This document shows positions 49,809-59,291 of a stretch of DNA of 64,000 nt, in pieces. Source of the stretch: Rhodospirillales bacterium (GTDB taxonomy: Bacteria; Pseudomonadota; Alphaproteobacteria; ATCC43930; CGMCC-115725); contig CANJCB010000017.1 in the NCBI GenBank assembly GCA_947473305.1, positions 27,212-91,211 of the forward strand, written 5' to 3'. The position numbers and the translations under genes are program-made. Position 1 is the first letter of the stretch, and every line of letters starts with the position of its first letter. A model generated the notes under the pieces. That model did no database searches and was not told the DNA's origin. It worked only from the letters and a program-made list of their open reading frames with translations.

Positions 49809-50605
49809 TAGGCTTCCTCCGACTTGACCTCCTGCCAGAGAGTTTCCATTTCGTCCAAGTTGGATGCCTCAGGTGATTTTCCTTGAGCCAGAAGGAGTTC
49901 CTCGACTCTTTTGAAGCGTCGCTCGAACTTGGACGTCCCCCGACGTAGAGCCGTCTCAGGGTCGACCTCCAGACGCCGGGCAAGGTTGGTGACCGCGAAA
50001 AGCAGATCGCCCAATTCGTCCTCTAGCCGATCGATCGGGGCTTCCTGATCGATCTCGTCCTGGAGTTCGGCGATTTCTTCCTCGATCTTGGCGAAGATGT
50101 CCCACGCATGAACCCAATCGAAGCCGACCCGCGCGGCGCGGCGCTGCAGCTTTAGGGCGCGGGTCAGGGCAGGGAGGGCAACGCTCACGCCGTCAAGAGC
50201 GCTGACCGTGCCCTGAACTGCAGCGCTACGCTCGACAGCCTTCTGAGCCTCCCAGGCGACGGTCTGCTGGGCTGGAGAGCGGATTTCCTCATCGCCGAAG
50301 ACATGAGGATGACGACGGATCATCTTGTCGGAAATGGCTGCAGCGACATCGTCGAATTTGAAGGAACCTTGTTCCTCAGCCATCCGGGCGTGAAAGACAA
50401 CCTGGAAGAGGAGGTCGCCCAATTCGTCCTTGAGCGCCGCCATGTCGCGTTTTTCAATCGCATCGGCGACTTCGTAGGCTTCCTCGATCGTATAGGGCGC
50501 GATGGTCGCGAAATTCTGTTCACGGTCCCAGGGACAGCCATGCTTCGGATCGCGCAAGCGCGCCATGATATCGAGGATGCGTTGGAGATTAGGGGTCTCA
50601 GTCAT
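49808..50605 (-). CDS. mazG: Nucleoside triphosphate pyrophosphohydrolase MazG
   Basis: Hydrolyses (d)NTPs to monophosphates; a house-cleaning enzyme. The 265 residues from MTETPNLQRIL carry two MazG domains: DPKHGCPWDREQNFATIAPYTIEEAYEVADAI with DELGDLLFQVVFHARMAEE, and a second with EEEIAELQDEID and EDELGDLLFAVTNLAR. The start at 50605 has GGAAG five bases upstream; the ATG at 50617 adds four residues but lacks one. An AT-rich dyad lies upstream. Confidence 0.93.
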   Translation of the reverse strand: MTETPNLQRILDIMARLRDPKHGCPWDREQNFATIAPYTIEEAYEVADAIEKRDMAALKDELGDLLFQVVFHARMAEEQGSFKFDDVAAAISDKMIRRHPHVFGDEEIRSPAQQTVAWEAQKAVERSAAVQGTVSALDGVSVALPALTRALKLQRRAARVGFDWVHAWDIFAKIEEEIAELQDEIDQEAPIDRLEDELGDLLFAVTNLARRLEVDPETALRRGTSKFERRFKRVEELLLAQGKSPEASNLDEMETLWQEVKSEEA

Positions 50606-50630
50606 GGCGGCTTCCATAATATAAATGTCG

Positions 50631-50646
50631 CATAATGTATATTATG
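50631..50646. promoter_or_regulatory. AT-rich inverted repeat upstream of mazG
   Basis: CATAAT-GTAT-ATTATG, 6-base perfect arms around 4 bases, lies 26 bases upstream of the mazG start amid TATATT/TAATAT sequences that could serve as a -10 on the minus strand. The surrounding DNA is far more AT-rich than its neighbours. A promoter with an operator is likely; the regulator is unknown. Confidence 0.45.
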
Positions 50647-50668
50647 ACCGAAATATGCGGGTCGGAGA

Positions 50669-51439
50669 TCACAGCTCGACGACCATTCCGTCATAGCCCG
50701 GCTCCACGCCGGACGGAAGCATGCCCCCCAGTATGCCGTAATCGAGGCTCTGGTCCATGTGAGTGAGGATGGATCGCCGCGGCTTCAACCGCTCGATCCA
50801 TCGCAATGTCTTCTCAAGATGGCTGTGGGTTGGATGCGGTTCGAGGCGCAGGCAATCAACGATCCAGACTTCAATGCCCGCCAGGACGTCGAACGCGGCG
50901 TCATCGAGTTCCACCACATCGGTGGAATAACCGAAAGCACCGATCCGAAAACCTAGCGTCGTGCTGAAGCCGTGATCCTGCTCGAAAGACGCGATATCGA
51001 GCCCGGCCGCCTGAAACGGACCGGAAATGCGATGCGCCGCCAGCATCGGCTTATAGAAAGACGATGCGGGCTCCGCGCCTTCGTCCATGAGGGCATAGCC
51101 GAAGCGCCCTCGAATTTCGCCCAAGGTATGATCGTCGGCATAAATGGGTATCTCGCGCCGCATATGGCGGTTGATGCCTCGCAGATCGTCTATCCCATGG
51201 AGATGATCCGCATGGGCATGGGTGAAAAGCACTGCGTCGAGCTTCTGGATTCCGGCATCGAGCAATTGCAGTCGCAGATCGGGCGATGTGTCTATCAACA
51301 AGGCCGAGTTGCGATTCTCAATGAGGATCGACGCCCTACGCCTTGAGTTTTTTTCATTTTTTGGATCACAACGGCCCCAGTCGCCGGCAATCGTCGGAAC
51401 GCCGCTGGAGGTTCCGCAACCGAGCAGCGTCACCTTCAT
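50669..51439 (-). CDS. Metallo-beta-lactamase-fold hydrolase (PhnP-like)
   Basis: 256 residues. It opens LLGCGTSSGVPTIAGDWGRC and has the metal-binding HAHADH motif in LFTHAHADHLHGIDD, then ILTHMDQSLDYG. This layout is that of the PhnP-like cyclic phosphodiesterase group often found after tatD in alphaproteobacteria. The substrate is unknown here. It overlaps tatD by ATGA (51436-51439). Confidence 0.88.
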   Translation of the reverse strand: MKVTLLGCGTSSGVPTIAGDWGRCDPKNEKNSRRRASILIENRNSALLIDTSPDLRLQLLDAGIQKLDAVLFTHAHADHLHGIDDLRGINRHMRREIPIYADDHTLGEIRGRFGYALMDEGAEPASSFYKPMLAAHRISGPFQAAGLDIASFEQDHGFSTTLGFRIGAFGYSTDVVELDDAAFDVLAGIEVWIVDCLRLEPHPTHSHLEKTLRWIERLKPRRSILTHMDQSLDYGILGGMLPSGVEPGYDGMVVEL

Positions 51440-52218
51440 GCCGCAGGCGCCGCCTTGGCGAAGAGCCGGAAGAAGTTATCCGTCGTCAGCTGCGCCAAGG
51501 CCTCGGGATCCAGCCCGCGCACTTCCGCGACCCGTGCCGCGGTATGAACGACAAAGGCCGGCTCGTTGCGTTTGCCCCGTTGCGGCACCGGCGCCAGATA
51601 GGGCGCATCGGTCTCGACCAGGAACCGGTCCGCCGGCACCATACGCACCACGTCTCGCAAGGATTCGGCGTTCTTGAAGGTCACGATGCCGGAAAAGGAA
51701 ATATAAAAACCCAATCCTAGTGCTATTTCAGCGAGTTCCATGCTGGATGTGAAGCAATGGATCACTCCCCTAAGCGGCCCCTTCCCGGCTTCTTCCCACA
51801 GAATTTCGGCCGTCAGATCATCCGCGTCCCGGGTATGAACGATCAGCGGGAGCCCGCTTTCACGCGCGGCCGCGATATGGGTGCGAAATACCTGAGCCTG
51901 GCGGTCGCGGGGACTGTGATCGTAATAGAAATCGAGCCCCGTCTCGCCGATGCCAATCACTTTGGGATGCCGCGCCAGGTCGATGAGGCGCCCCGCGTCG
52001 ATATCGGCCTCCGTACCAGCCTCGTGAGGATGGATGCCGACGGTGCACCAGACATCGTCATGGGCCTCCGCAATGCCGCGGACTTTCGGAAACTCGCTGA
52101 TCTTGGTGCCGATCGTCACCAGGGTGCCGATGCCGGCGCGACGGGCGCGGGAGAGGATCTCCTCCCGCTCCTCGTCGCTTTCGGCGTAATCAAGATGGCA
52201 GTGGCTGTCGACGAGCAA
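51436..52218 (-). CDS. tatD: TatD-family metal-dependent hydrolase
   Basis: 260 residues as a TIM-barrel amidohydrolase with probable DNase activity. Motifs: LVDSHCHLDY (metal-binding His pair), GIHPHEA, GIGETGLDFYYDHS, LIVHTRDADD, GVIHCFTSS and LVETDAPYLAP. The TTG at 52218 has AAGGA eight bases upstream, lies 4 bases after the metG stop and gives the family's usual N-terminus. An ATG at 52239 would add seven residues and overlap metG by 17 bases. Confidence 0.9.
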   Translation of the reverse strand: MLVDSHCHLDYAESDEEREEILSRARRAGIGTLVTIGTKISEFPKVRGIAEAHDDVWCTVGIHPHEAGTEADIDAGRLIDLARHPKVIGIGETGLDFYYDHSPRDRQAQVFRTHIAAARESGLPLIVHTRDADDLTAEILWEEAGKGPLRGVIHCFTSSMELAEIALGLGFYISFSGIVTFKNAESLRDVVRMVPADRFLVETDAPYLAPVPQRGKRNEPAFVVHTAARVAEVRGLDPEALAQLTTDNFFRLFAKAAPAA

Positions 52219-52222
52219 AGCC

Positions 52223-53752
52223 CTATTCCTTCTCGACATAACGAGGAAAGACGCCTTCCGGTTTCGGAAGGACTGTTCCGGCCTGAAGGGGCGCTCCGGT
52301 CAAGGCGATAAAATCGCGGCTTCCTTCTGGAATAGCCAGTTGCCCCAATAACTTGTCGGCCGATCCCGGTATGAAAGGCTGAAGCAGGATCGCGAGATGC
52401 CGGATGGTTTCCGCCAGCACATGCAGCACCGTCGCCATGCGGACAGCGTCGGTCTTGCGTAGCGCCCAAGGCGCCATCTCGTCGATATAGCGGTCGGCCG
52501 CGGCAACCACTTCCCAGATATGCTCCAATGCCCGATGCAAGGCTTGCTCTTCGAAATCCGCCCGGACCGTGCCGATCAGGCCCCGCACGGCGGAGAGCAG
52601 CGCCTCGTCGGCATCGGTCAGGCTTCCGGCGACAGGCACCCTGCCCTCGCAATTCTTATTGACGAGGGTCAGAACGCGTTGAGCCAGATTGCCAATACCA
52701 TTCGCCAAGTCACTGTTAATACGGCCAATGATCGCCCGCCGGGACAGGTCTCCATCGTTGCCGAAGGGCAGTTCCCGCATCATGAAATAGCGGATGGCAT
52801 CGAGGCCATAGGCATCGACCAGTTCCTTTGGCGGAATGAAATTGCCGAGGGACTTCGACATTTTCTCGCCTTCCACGGTCCACCAGCCATGGGCATAGAC
52901 CCGCTCCGGCGGCTCCAATCCCGCCGCCATCAGGAAGGCCGGCCAATAGACGGTATGGAAGCGCAGTATATCCTTGCCCACCATGTGAAGAGAGGCCGGC
53001 CAGAAGGTTGAATAACCTTCGGATTTCGTATCCGGATATCCGAGCGCCGTGATGTAGTTCGTGAGCGCGTCAACCCAGACATAGATGACGTGATTGGGGT
53101 TGCCCGGGACCGGGATGCCCCATTTGAAGGACGTCCGCGAAACGGACAGGTCGCGAAGCCCGCCCTTCACGAAGCTGATGACCTCGTTACGGCGGGAGCG
53201 CGGACCGACGGCATCAGGGTTGCGTTCGTAGAACTCCAGGAGCCGGTCCTGCCAGCGGGAGAGCCGGAAGAAGTAATTCTCCTCCTCGACCCATTCCACC
53301 GGCGCGCCCGTGGGGGCCTTTCCATCGATAAGCTCGCCTTCCTCGTAGAAGGCCTCGTCGCGCACCGAATACCAGCCGGCGAACTTTCCGAGATAGATCT
53401 CGTCCCGCTTGACGAGTTCCTCCCAGAGCGCCTGGACCGACTTGATGTGGCGCGGCTCGGTCGTCCGGATGAAGTCGTCGTTGCTGCAATTCATGAGCGC
53501 CGTCATCTCGCGGAATTCCGCCGAGACGCGGTCGCAGAACTCCTGGGGCGAAATGCCGGCGGCACGGGCCGACTGCTCGACCTTCTGGCCATGCTCGTCG
53601 GTGCCGGTGAGGAACATGACCTTGCGACCGTCGAGCCGCATGAAGCGCGCCAGCACGTCGCAAGCCACCGTCGTATAGGCATGCGCGAAATGGGGCGAAC
53701 CGTTCACGTAGTAGATCGGTGTCGTGATGTAATACGGCTTCTGGCCGGTCAT
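52223..53752 (-). CDS. metG: Methionine--tRNA ligase
   Basis: Class I synthetase, 509 residues: YYITTPIYYVNGSPHFAHAYTT (HIGH equivalent HFAH), FLTGTDEHGQKVEQSA, GWWTVEGEKMSKSLGNF (KMSKS) and a C-terminal anticodon-binding domain. The length and absence of the C-terminal EMAP-like tRNA-binding domain fit the short alphaproteobacterial form. Located between holB and tatD in the usual tmk-holB-metG-tatD order. Confidence 0.97.
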   Translation of the reverse strand: MTGQKPYYITTPIYYVNGSPHFAHAYTTVACDVLARFMRLDGRKVMFLTGTDEHGQKVEQSARAAGISPQEFCDRVSAEFREMTALMNCSNDDFIRTTEPRHIKSVQALWEELVKRDEIYLGKFAGWYSVRDEAFYEEGELIDGKAPTGAPVEWVEEENYFFRLSRWQDRLLEFYERNPDAVGPRSRRNEVISFVKGGLRDLSVSRTSFKWGIPVPGNPNHVIYVWVDALTNYITALGYPDTKSEGYSTFWPASLHMVGKDILRFHTVYWPAFLMAAGLEPPERVYAHGWWTVEGEKMSKSLGNFIPPKELVDAYGLDAIRYFMMRELPFGNDGDLSRRAIIGRINSDLANGIGNLAQRVLTLVNKNCEGRVPVAGSLTDADEALLSAVRGLIGTVRADFEEQALHRALEHIWEVVAAADRYIDEMAPWALRKTDAVRMATVLHVLAETIRHLAILLQPFIPGSADKLLGQLAIPEGSRDFIALTGAPLQAGTVLPKPEGVFPRYVEKE

Positions 53753-53778
53753 GACCGCTCCTCAGGGGGAAACGAAGC

Positions 53779-54906
53779 TCAGCGCGCCGCTTCCTCGAGC
53801 GCGAAGAAGGCGTTCAGCAAAACCTGCTTGCGATCGAGATTGATGCCGTCCGCCTGGGCAAAGAGATGGGTGATCTTTTCCCATACCTCCACCCATTGAT
53901 CAAGATTGCGCCGGCTGGCAAGCCGCCTCATCGCCTCCCCCTCCTCTCCCACGGGCTGTGCCGCCAGGGGATTGGAAAGGCTGGAGATCATGCGGGCGAT
54001 CCAAGCGGGCAGCAATTCCGCCACCAGCCGATAGGACTGATCGGCATCCGCTCGGACCAGCTTGTCGGCGAAAGCATGAAGTCCCGCCCCATCGAGGCGG
54101 GGCAGTTGCACCAGGATCCGGATGAGGCTGCGCTGAAGTTCGAGTCCGCCCTGGTTGGCAAGTTCCAGCGCCCGACCGAGACTTCCTTCGGCAAGCCGCG
54201 CGAGTTGCTCCCTGTCCACGGCCGAAAGATCCGGCCGGAAGGTAGCAAGACAACGGCTCATAAGATCGTCGGAAAGCTGCTTCAGCGCGAGTTTCCGGCA
54301 GCGCGAACGGATCGTCGGCAGGAGACGGCCTGGATTGTCGCTCAAAAGCATCAGCAATGCCTGACGCGGCGGCTCTTCCAGTATCTTCAGCACGGCATTG
54401 GCGGCATTTGTGTTCATCAGGTCGGCCTCGTCGATGACGACGATCCGCCAGCCGCCCTCCGCCGAGGTCAGGCGCAGGAAAGCGCCTATCGTGCGTGTAT
54501 CGTCGACGACGATCTCCGTGCGCTTCCGGTCGCGCTTGCCTGCCGTGCGCTCGACCGTCAGCAGATCGCCGTGCCCGCCGGACGCGATGCGCCGGAAGAC
54601 CGGATGAGAGGGGTCGACCATGAGAGACGTCGGCGCCGCCACTAAGAGCCCTCCACCGCCCCCGCCCGCCCCTTCCGCCAAGAGGAAGCGGGCGAAACGG
54701 AACGCCAGCGTCGCCTTGCCGACACCGCGCGGACCCGAGATCAGCCAGGCATGGGGCAGGCGACCGGAAAGATAGGCCTGAAGCAGCACCTGCTCGGCCC
54801 CCTCGTGACCGAAGAGATCGGCATTGGCGCGGGGCTCCCCCAGTTCGACGGGTTCACCTGAGGGCTCCTCATCGTCTTCGGTCGGATCGTAGTCGTCATC
54901 GCTCAT
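53779..54906 (-). CDS. holB: DNA polymerase III subunit delta'
   Basis: Clamp-loader subunit. The 375 residues from MSDDDYDPTEDDEEP show an acidic N-terminal tail, then the AAA+ domain with GPRGVGKATLAFRFARFLL, IDEADLMNTNAANAVLKILEEPP (delta'-type Walker B region) and LLSDNPGRLLPTIRSRC (SRC motif). The reading can be extended upstream to 54996, but that would overlap the end of tmk; the start at 54906 fits better. Confidence 0.93.
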   Translation of the reverse strand: MSDDDYDPTEDDEEPSGEPVELGEPRANADLFGHEGAEQVLLQAYLSGRLPHAWLISGPRGVGKATLAFRFARFLLAEGAGGGGGGLLVAAPTSLMVDPSHPVFRRIASGGHGDLLTVERTAGKRDRKRTEIVVDDTRTIGAFLRLTSAEGGWRIVVIDEADLMNTNAANAVLKILEEPPRQALLMLLSDNPGRLLPTIRSRCRKLALKQLSDDLMSRCLATFRPDLSAVDREQLARLAEGSLGRALELANQGGLELQRSLIRILVQLPRLDGAGLHAFADKLVRADADQSYRLVAELLPAWIARMISSLSNPLAAQPVGEEGEAMRRLASRRNLDQWVEVWEKITHLFAQADGINLDRKQVLLNAFFALEEAAR

Positions 54907-54937
54907 GGGGCATTGTCGCCCATCCGGGGACGACCGG

Positions 54938-55567
54938 TCAAAGGTCGAACCAGTCTCCCACGACTTCCAGGATCGCGTGATGGACCGCATCGGCATCGGC
55001 CATCGCGTCGATCACGGCACAGCGATTGGGCTCCGCAGCTGCGATCTCCAGAAAGCCGGCGCGGAGCCGCTCGTGGAAGGACAGATCCATCCGCTCGAAA
55101 CGATCCTCGCCTCCTCCCCGTCCCTTGGCCCGGCCGAGTCCCGCTTCGGGCGGCAGATCCAGGACGAGCGTCAGGTCTGGAGCGAAATCGCCGATCGCGA
55201 TCCCATGAAGCGCCCGCAATTTCCCCCGATCGATCCCACGGCCATGCCCCTGATAGGCCATGGTCGAATCGGCGAAACGATCGCAAATTACCCATTGGCC
55301 CTTGTCGAGCGCCGGCCAGATCGTATCCAGCACATGGCTGCGGCGCGCGGTCACCATCAAGAGGGCTTCGGTAAACCCTTCCCAGCGCCCAGGCTCACCC
55401 TCGACGACGAGGCGCCGGATCTCCTCTGCATTGGGAGAGCCGCCAGGTTCGCGGGTCTTGATCGCGGATATTCCCTTTTCGCCGAGGGCGGCGACCAGCC
55501 GCGCCGCCTGGGTGGATTTGCCGGCTCCCTCGCCGCCTTCGAGCGTGATGAACCGGCCGCGGGTCAG
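54938..55567 (-). CDS. tmk: Thymidylate kinase with a probable CTG start
   Basis: Phosphorylates dTMP to dTDP. The frame is open from the dacA stop to 54938 and encodes TRGRFITLEGGEGAGKSTQ (P-loop), the TREPGGSP motif, DRFADSTMAYQGHGRG, and a LID with AKGRGGGEDRFE. No ATG, GTG or TTG exists upstream of the P-loop in this frame. The CTG at 55567-55565 overlaps the dacA TGA as CTGA, mirroring the ATGA junctions common here, and yields a 209-residue protein of normal length and N-terminus. A start at the internal ATG (55360) would lose the P-loop. Confidence 0.9.
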   Translation of the reverse strand: MTRGRFITLEGGEGAGKSTQAARLVAALGEKGISAIKTREPGGSPNAEEIRRLVVEGEPGRWEGFTEALLMVTARRSHVLDTIWPALDKGQWVICDRFADSTMAYQGHGRGIDRGKLRALHGIAIGDFAPDLTLVLDLPPEAGLGRAKGRGGGEDRFERMDLSFHERLRAGFLEIAAAEPNRCAVIDAMADADAVHHAILEVVGDWFDL

Positions 55568-56745
55568 TTGCGCTTGCCCCAGACCAGATATCCCGCCGCA
55601 GTCGCCACGCGCCCGACGACGCCCAGCCGATCCACCGATTGCGCCGCGACGAGCGGGAATTCGACGGGCTTCATATCCGGCGCGGTCACCACGAGCTTGC
55701 CGACCGTGGCGCCCTTGGCGACCGGCGCCTTGATCTGACCGTCATAGACCGCGGTCACCTTCATGTCCTTGCGCGATTTCCGGGCCAGGGTCACGACCGC
55801 ATCGGCCTTGGTGGTGACCGGCACCTTGGGTTCGGTCCCGAGCCAGACGGTGGCCTCGTCCAGGGTTTCCCCGGCCTTCACCAGCTTGTAGCTGTTGAAC
55901 TCCCGGAACGCCCATTCGATGAGGCGCTCGCTCTCCTGGGCGCGCACCTTCATGGTTTTCATGCCGGAGAGGACCATCAGGATATGCCGGTCGCCCCGGA
56001 CCACCGATGCGGTGAGCCCATAGCCCGCCTCGTCCGTATGGCCGGTCTTCATCCCATCCGCGCCCAGATCCTTGTAGAGCAGCGGATTGCGGTTGCCCTG
56101 CTTGATGCCGTTGTAAGTGAATTCCTTTTCCCAATCGTAATGATGGTACTCCGGGAAATCGTCGAGCAGTCGCTTCGACAGTGTGATGAGGTCCCGCGCG
56201 GTCATGTAATGCTGGGCGTCGGGCAGCCCGGTCACATTGCTGAAATGGCTGCCGGTGAGACCGATCTTCTTGGCGGTCTCGTTCATCATATCGACAAAAG
56301 CGCTCTCGCTGCCGCCCAGCCCTTCGGCGAGCACGATGCAGGCGTCGTTGCCGGACTGGATGATCATGCCCTTCAGGAGGTCGTCGATCTTCACCCGGCC
56401 GTGGACCGGGACGAACATCTTGGAACCGCCCGTCCGCCAGGCCTTCTCGCTGACCGGCAGCGTATCTTCCAGGGTCGCCTTGTTCTCCTTGAGGAAGACA
56501 AAGGTCTGATAGGCAGTCATGAGCTTGCTCATGGAGGCCGGCGGCATCCGTTCTTCGCCGGCTTTGTCCATGAGCGTAGCGCCGGTGTCGAAATCCACGA
56601 TCAAGGCTGTCCTGGCCTCGGTCGCAATAGCCTGAGCGAAAGAGGTTCCCGGCCCGGCGAGCAAGGCGGCCATCGCGAACCCAGCCACCCGAGGCCAAGC
56701 AACCGTTCGGATCGCAACAGTTCGGATCGACGTGATCTTGCCCAT
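55564..56745 (-). CDS. dacA: D-alanyl-D-alanine carboxypeptidase (DacA/PBP5 type)
   Basis: Periplasmic enzyme that removes the terminal D-Ala from peptidoglycan stem peptides. The 393 residues start MGKITSIRT with GGAGGGAAGG upstream. A signal peptide ends near TSFAQA. The S11 serine-protease motifs are SMSKL (nucleophile Ser and Lys), QSGNDA and MKTGHTD, followed by a C-terminal beta domain. It follows rlpA and mltB in a cell-wall gene group. Confidence 0.95.
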   Translation of the reverse strand: MGKITSIRTVAIRTVAWPRVAGFAMAALLAGPGTSFAQAIATEARTALIVDFDTGATLMDKAGEERMPPASMSKLMTAYQTFVFLKENKATLEDTLPVSEKAWRTGGSKMFVPVHGRVKIDDLLKGMIIQSGNDACIVLAEGLGGSESAFVDMMNETAKKIGLTGSHFSNVTGLPDAQHYMTARDLITLSKRLLDDFPEYHHYDWEKEFTYNGIKQGNRNPLLYKDLGADGMKTGHTDEAGYGLTASVVRGDRHILMVLSGMKTMKVRAQESERLIEWAFREFNSYKLVKAGETLDEATVWLGTEPKVPVTTKADAVVTLARKSRKDMKVTAVYDGQIKAPVAKGATVGKLVVTAPDMKPVEFPLVAAQSVDRLGVVGRVATAAGYLVWGKRN

Positions 56746-56813
56746 TTTCCTTCCCTCCAAGGCACTTCCAGGGGCGAGCCTATCCCCCCATTGCGCCAAA
56801 ACTATGATGTCAC

Positions 56814-57965
56814 TCAGTCGACGATGATCTTCGCCTCGTTGAGCCCCGAATCGACGATCCGCGCAAGCAGCCTATCCGCCTCGTCAACCGACGGCAGCGG
56901 TCCGACCCGGACCCGGTAGAGATCGACGCCATTGACCCTCACCCCACTGACCTGAACCGCTCCGAAACTGTCGAGGCGACCCTTGGTGCGCAGCGCGTTG
57001 TCAGCTTGGGAGAAGGCCCCGGCCTGAATATAGATCTGGGTCTTTTTCACGGGAACGACAGCCACCTTTTCGGACAGCGTCGGTGCAATAACGCCCGGCG
57101 CCGGGCTGGGAGAGGCCAACAGAGCCTGAACCTGCGGCGGGGTCGGGGTGGGGCCAGGCACCTGCCTGGCCTGCGGTGCGGGCTGAAGCGGAAGCGGCGT
57201 CAGAGCCTGGCTGCCGAGCGGCGCATTGCCGGAAAGCTGGGTATTGAGCACAGGCCGCGGCGGCGGTGCGGGTGGCGTGGGCTGGTTCGAGGCCATGCGC
57301 GTTCCGGCCAAGGGGGGAGCCGCTTCGGCAACAACCCGGTCGCGGGGCGCCGCCTTCGGTACGTCCGCGACGGCGGCATCCACGTCGCCGCTGCCGTTGC
57401 GTCGCAGAAGCGACACAGCCTGGATGGTCTCCGGAACCAGGATCTTCACCTTGACCTTGGCCGTACCGCCGTTCTCGAAGCCGAGGAGCTGCGCCGCCCG
57501 ACGCGAGACGTCGAGAATGCGGCCCCGCGCAAAGGGACCGCGATCGTTGACCCGGAGCTGAAGCACCCGGCCGTTGTCCAGGTTGGTGACCTGCACGATC
57601 GACGGCATCGGCAAAGTCCGATGCGCGGCCGTCAACTCGTTGAGATTGAAGACCTCTCCGTTCGCGGTGTATTTGCCGTGGAAATCCTCACCGTACCAGG
57701 AGGCGATACCGCTCTCCTCGTAGGAGAAATCCTCCGCCGGGTAATACCAAGTCCCCTGGATCTGATAGGGCGAGCCGACCTTGTAGGCCGGCTGGACCGC
57801 CCCGCCCGCATTGGCCCGCGCCGGCGCCGCTCCGCCCCCCGACTGCACGAAGGGTTTCGAGCCGCCGCCACATCCTGCCAGCGCCAAGGCGGCAATCAGG
57901 ATCAGCGGGCCGTAATTCCGGCATCGCATCAGGATCTTGTGGGCCTGAACGCGGGAGCTGCGCAT
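56814..57965 (-). CDS. rlpA: Septal ring lytic transglycosylase RlpA family, lipoprotein with SPOR domain
   Basis: About 383 residues. A signal sequence ends in the lipobox LALAGC. A double-psi beta-barrel domain follows (IASWYGEDFHGKYTANGEVFN, with catalytic Asp in RVNDRGPFARGRILDVS). A Pro/Ala-rich linker and a C-terminal SPOR domain (IYIQAGAFSQADNALRTKGRL) bind denuded septal glycans. Starts at 57965 or 57929 both keep the signal peptide; 57965 is chosen with modest confidence. It lies 16 bases after mltB. Confidence 0.92.
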   Translation of the reverse strand: MRSSRVQAHKILMRCRNYGPLILIAALALAGCGGGSKPFVQSGGGAAPARANAGGAVQPAYKVGSPYQIQGTWYYPAEDFSYEESGIASWYGEDFHGKYTANGEVFNLNELTAAHRTLPMPSIVQVTNLDNGRVLQLRVNDRGPFARGRILDVSRRAAQLLGFENGGTAKVKVKILVPETIQAVSLLRRNGSGDVDAAVADVPKAAPRDRVVAEAAPPLAGTRMASNQPTPPAPPPRPVLNTQLSGNAPLGSQALTPLPLQPAPQARQVPGPTPTPPQVQALLASPSPAPGVIAPTLSEKVAVVPVKKTQIYIQAGAFSQADNALRTKGRLDSFGAVQVSGVRVNGVDLYRVRVGPLPSVDEADRLLARIVDSGLNEAKIIVD

Positions 57966-57981
57966 ATCTTGTAATCTACCG

Positions 57982-58968
57982 TCATTCCATCGCATCGGCA
58001 AGGTAGCCGACCGAGGCGGCGAAATAGGTGGAATTGTTCCACTTCATGATCGCGCGGAAATTATCGTAGGCAAGGAGCGACGGTCCCTGCGGACCACTCG
58101 GCTGGAGGAGCGCGGCGGAGAGATCACCCGCCGGCAATTCGCCACCGTCGAGGCGCCGAACGCCAAGCCTGCGCCACTCGGACAAGGGCCTTTTCTGCGG
58201 CTGTCCCACAAGCGAGGGATCGAGGCCGGGCGGCACCCGGACATCCCGCCCCCAGGTCTCGTCGCCATGCCAGCCAAGATGGGAAAGATAATTGGCGATC
58301 GAGGCCAGCGCATCTTCCCGCCGGTTCCAGATGTCGCGCTTGCCATCGCCGCTATAGCTGACCGCATAGCTCAAATAGCTGGAGGGCATGAATTGGGTCT
58401 GCCCCATGGCGCCCGCCCAGGAGCCCAGCATCTGCTTGGGATCGATGCGATCGCGATCGACGATCTTCAGGGCATTGATCAGTTCGCGTCGGAAAAACTC
58501 CGCACGGCGTCCGTCATAGGCGAGCGTGGCCAGAGCCGCGATCACGGAAAAACCGCCCATGAACCGCCCAAAATCGGTTTCGAGTCCCCAAAGCGCCACG
58601 ATGAAGCGCGGCTGAACTTTGTAGCGGCGGCTTACCTCGTCGAGAACGACACGGTTTTCGACGAGCCGCTGACGCGCGGCCTCCTTCCGCGCCTGGGAAA
58701 TCGACCGGGCGATATATTCCTCGAAGGTCAAAGTCCTTTCCGGCTGCTTTCGGTCGAGCTCCAGCACCTTGGGGATCGGCTGCACGCCTTTGAGTGCGCC
58801 ATCGACCGAAGCCTGCTTGAGCCCCGATCCGATCGCCTCGCGCCGAACCCCGTCCAGCCAGGCTGCGAAATCCTGCGAAGGAGCGGCGAAGGCCGGAGCC
58901 GGCAAACCTCCCCCGAGAGCAAGAGCCGGAAGCGAGATGAGGAAACGCCGGGACAGCGATGGCGACAT
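57982..58968 (-). CDS. mltB: Membrane-associated/periplasmic lytic murein transglycosylase (MltB family)
   Basis: 328 residues from MSPSLSRRF. The signal peptide has an arginine pair before the hydrophobic core and ends AFAAPS, with no lipobox Cys. The catalytic Glu is in ALWGLETDFGRFMGG. GSWAGAMGQTQFMPSSYLSYAVSYSGDG and a C-terminal peptidoglycan-binding-like segment with NSTYFAASVGYLADAM are typical of the SLT_2/MltB family. First gene of the minus-strand run that continues through rlpA, dacA and tmk. Confidence 0.93.
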   Translation of the reverse strand: MSPSLSRRFLISLPALALGGGLPAPAFAAPSQDFAAWLDGVRREAIGSGLKQASVDGALKGVQPIPKVLELDRKQPERTLTFEEYIARSISQARKEAARQRLVENRVVLDEVSRRYKVQPRFIVALWGLETDFGRFMGGFSVIAALATLAYDGRRAEFFRRELINALKIVDRDRIDPKQMLGSWAGAMGQTQFMPSSYLSYAVSYSGDGKRDIWNRREDALASIANYLSHLGWHGDETWGRDVRVPPGLDPSLVGQPQKRPLSEWRRLGVRRLDGGELPAGDLSAALLQPSGPQGPSLLAYDNFRAIMKWNNSTYFAASVGYLADAME

Positions 58969-59291
58969 GTGACACCAGAAGAAAATAGACCCGCATCTCA
59001 TGCCACGCGCCGCCCCCTTGGGCAATTTAGCGATTTGGCACGATGGCGCAGAGGCTCGGCAGGCCCGAAGCGATCCCGTCGCCCACCTCTGATTTACATA
59101 TTATCCCAATAGTTTATGGCGATTTCTTGACGCCGTCCCCGACAGCGGCGCGCCCACTTTCGCGAAGAGATCACGGGCGCCTCCTCCTTTTCCGATATCT
59201 CCTTAAACCGCGACTCGGGAACGGTTCCTCTGGCCTTTCGGCGTCAGGCTTTCGTGCTATGAGTGCCGGCCAGACCGACGCCGAGGGGATC

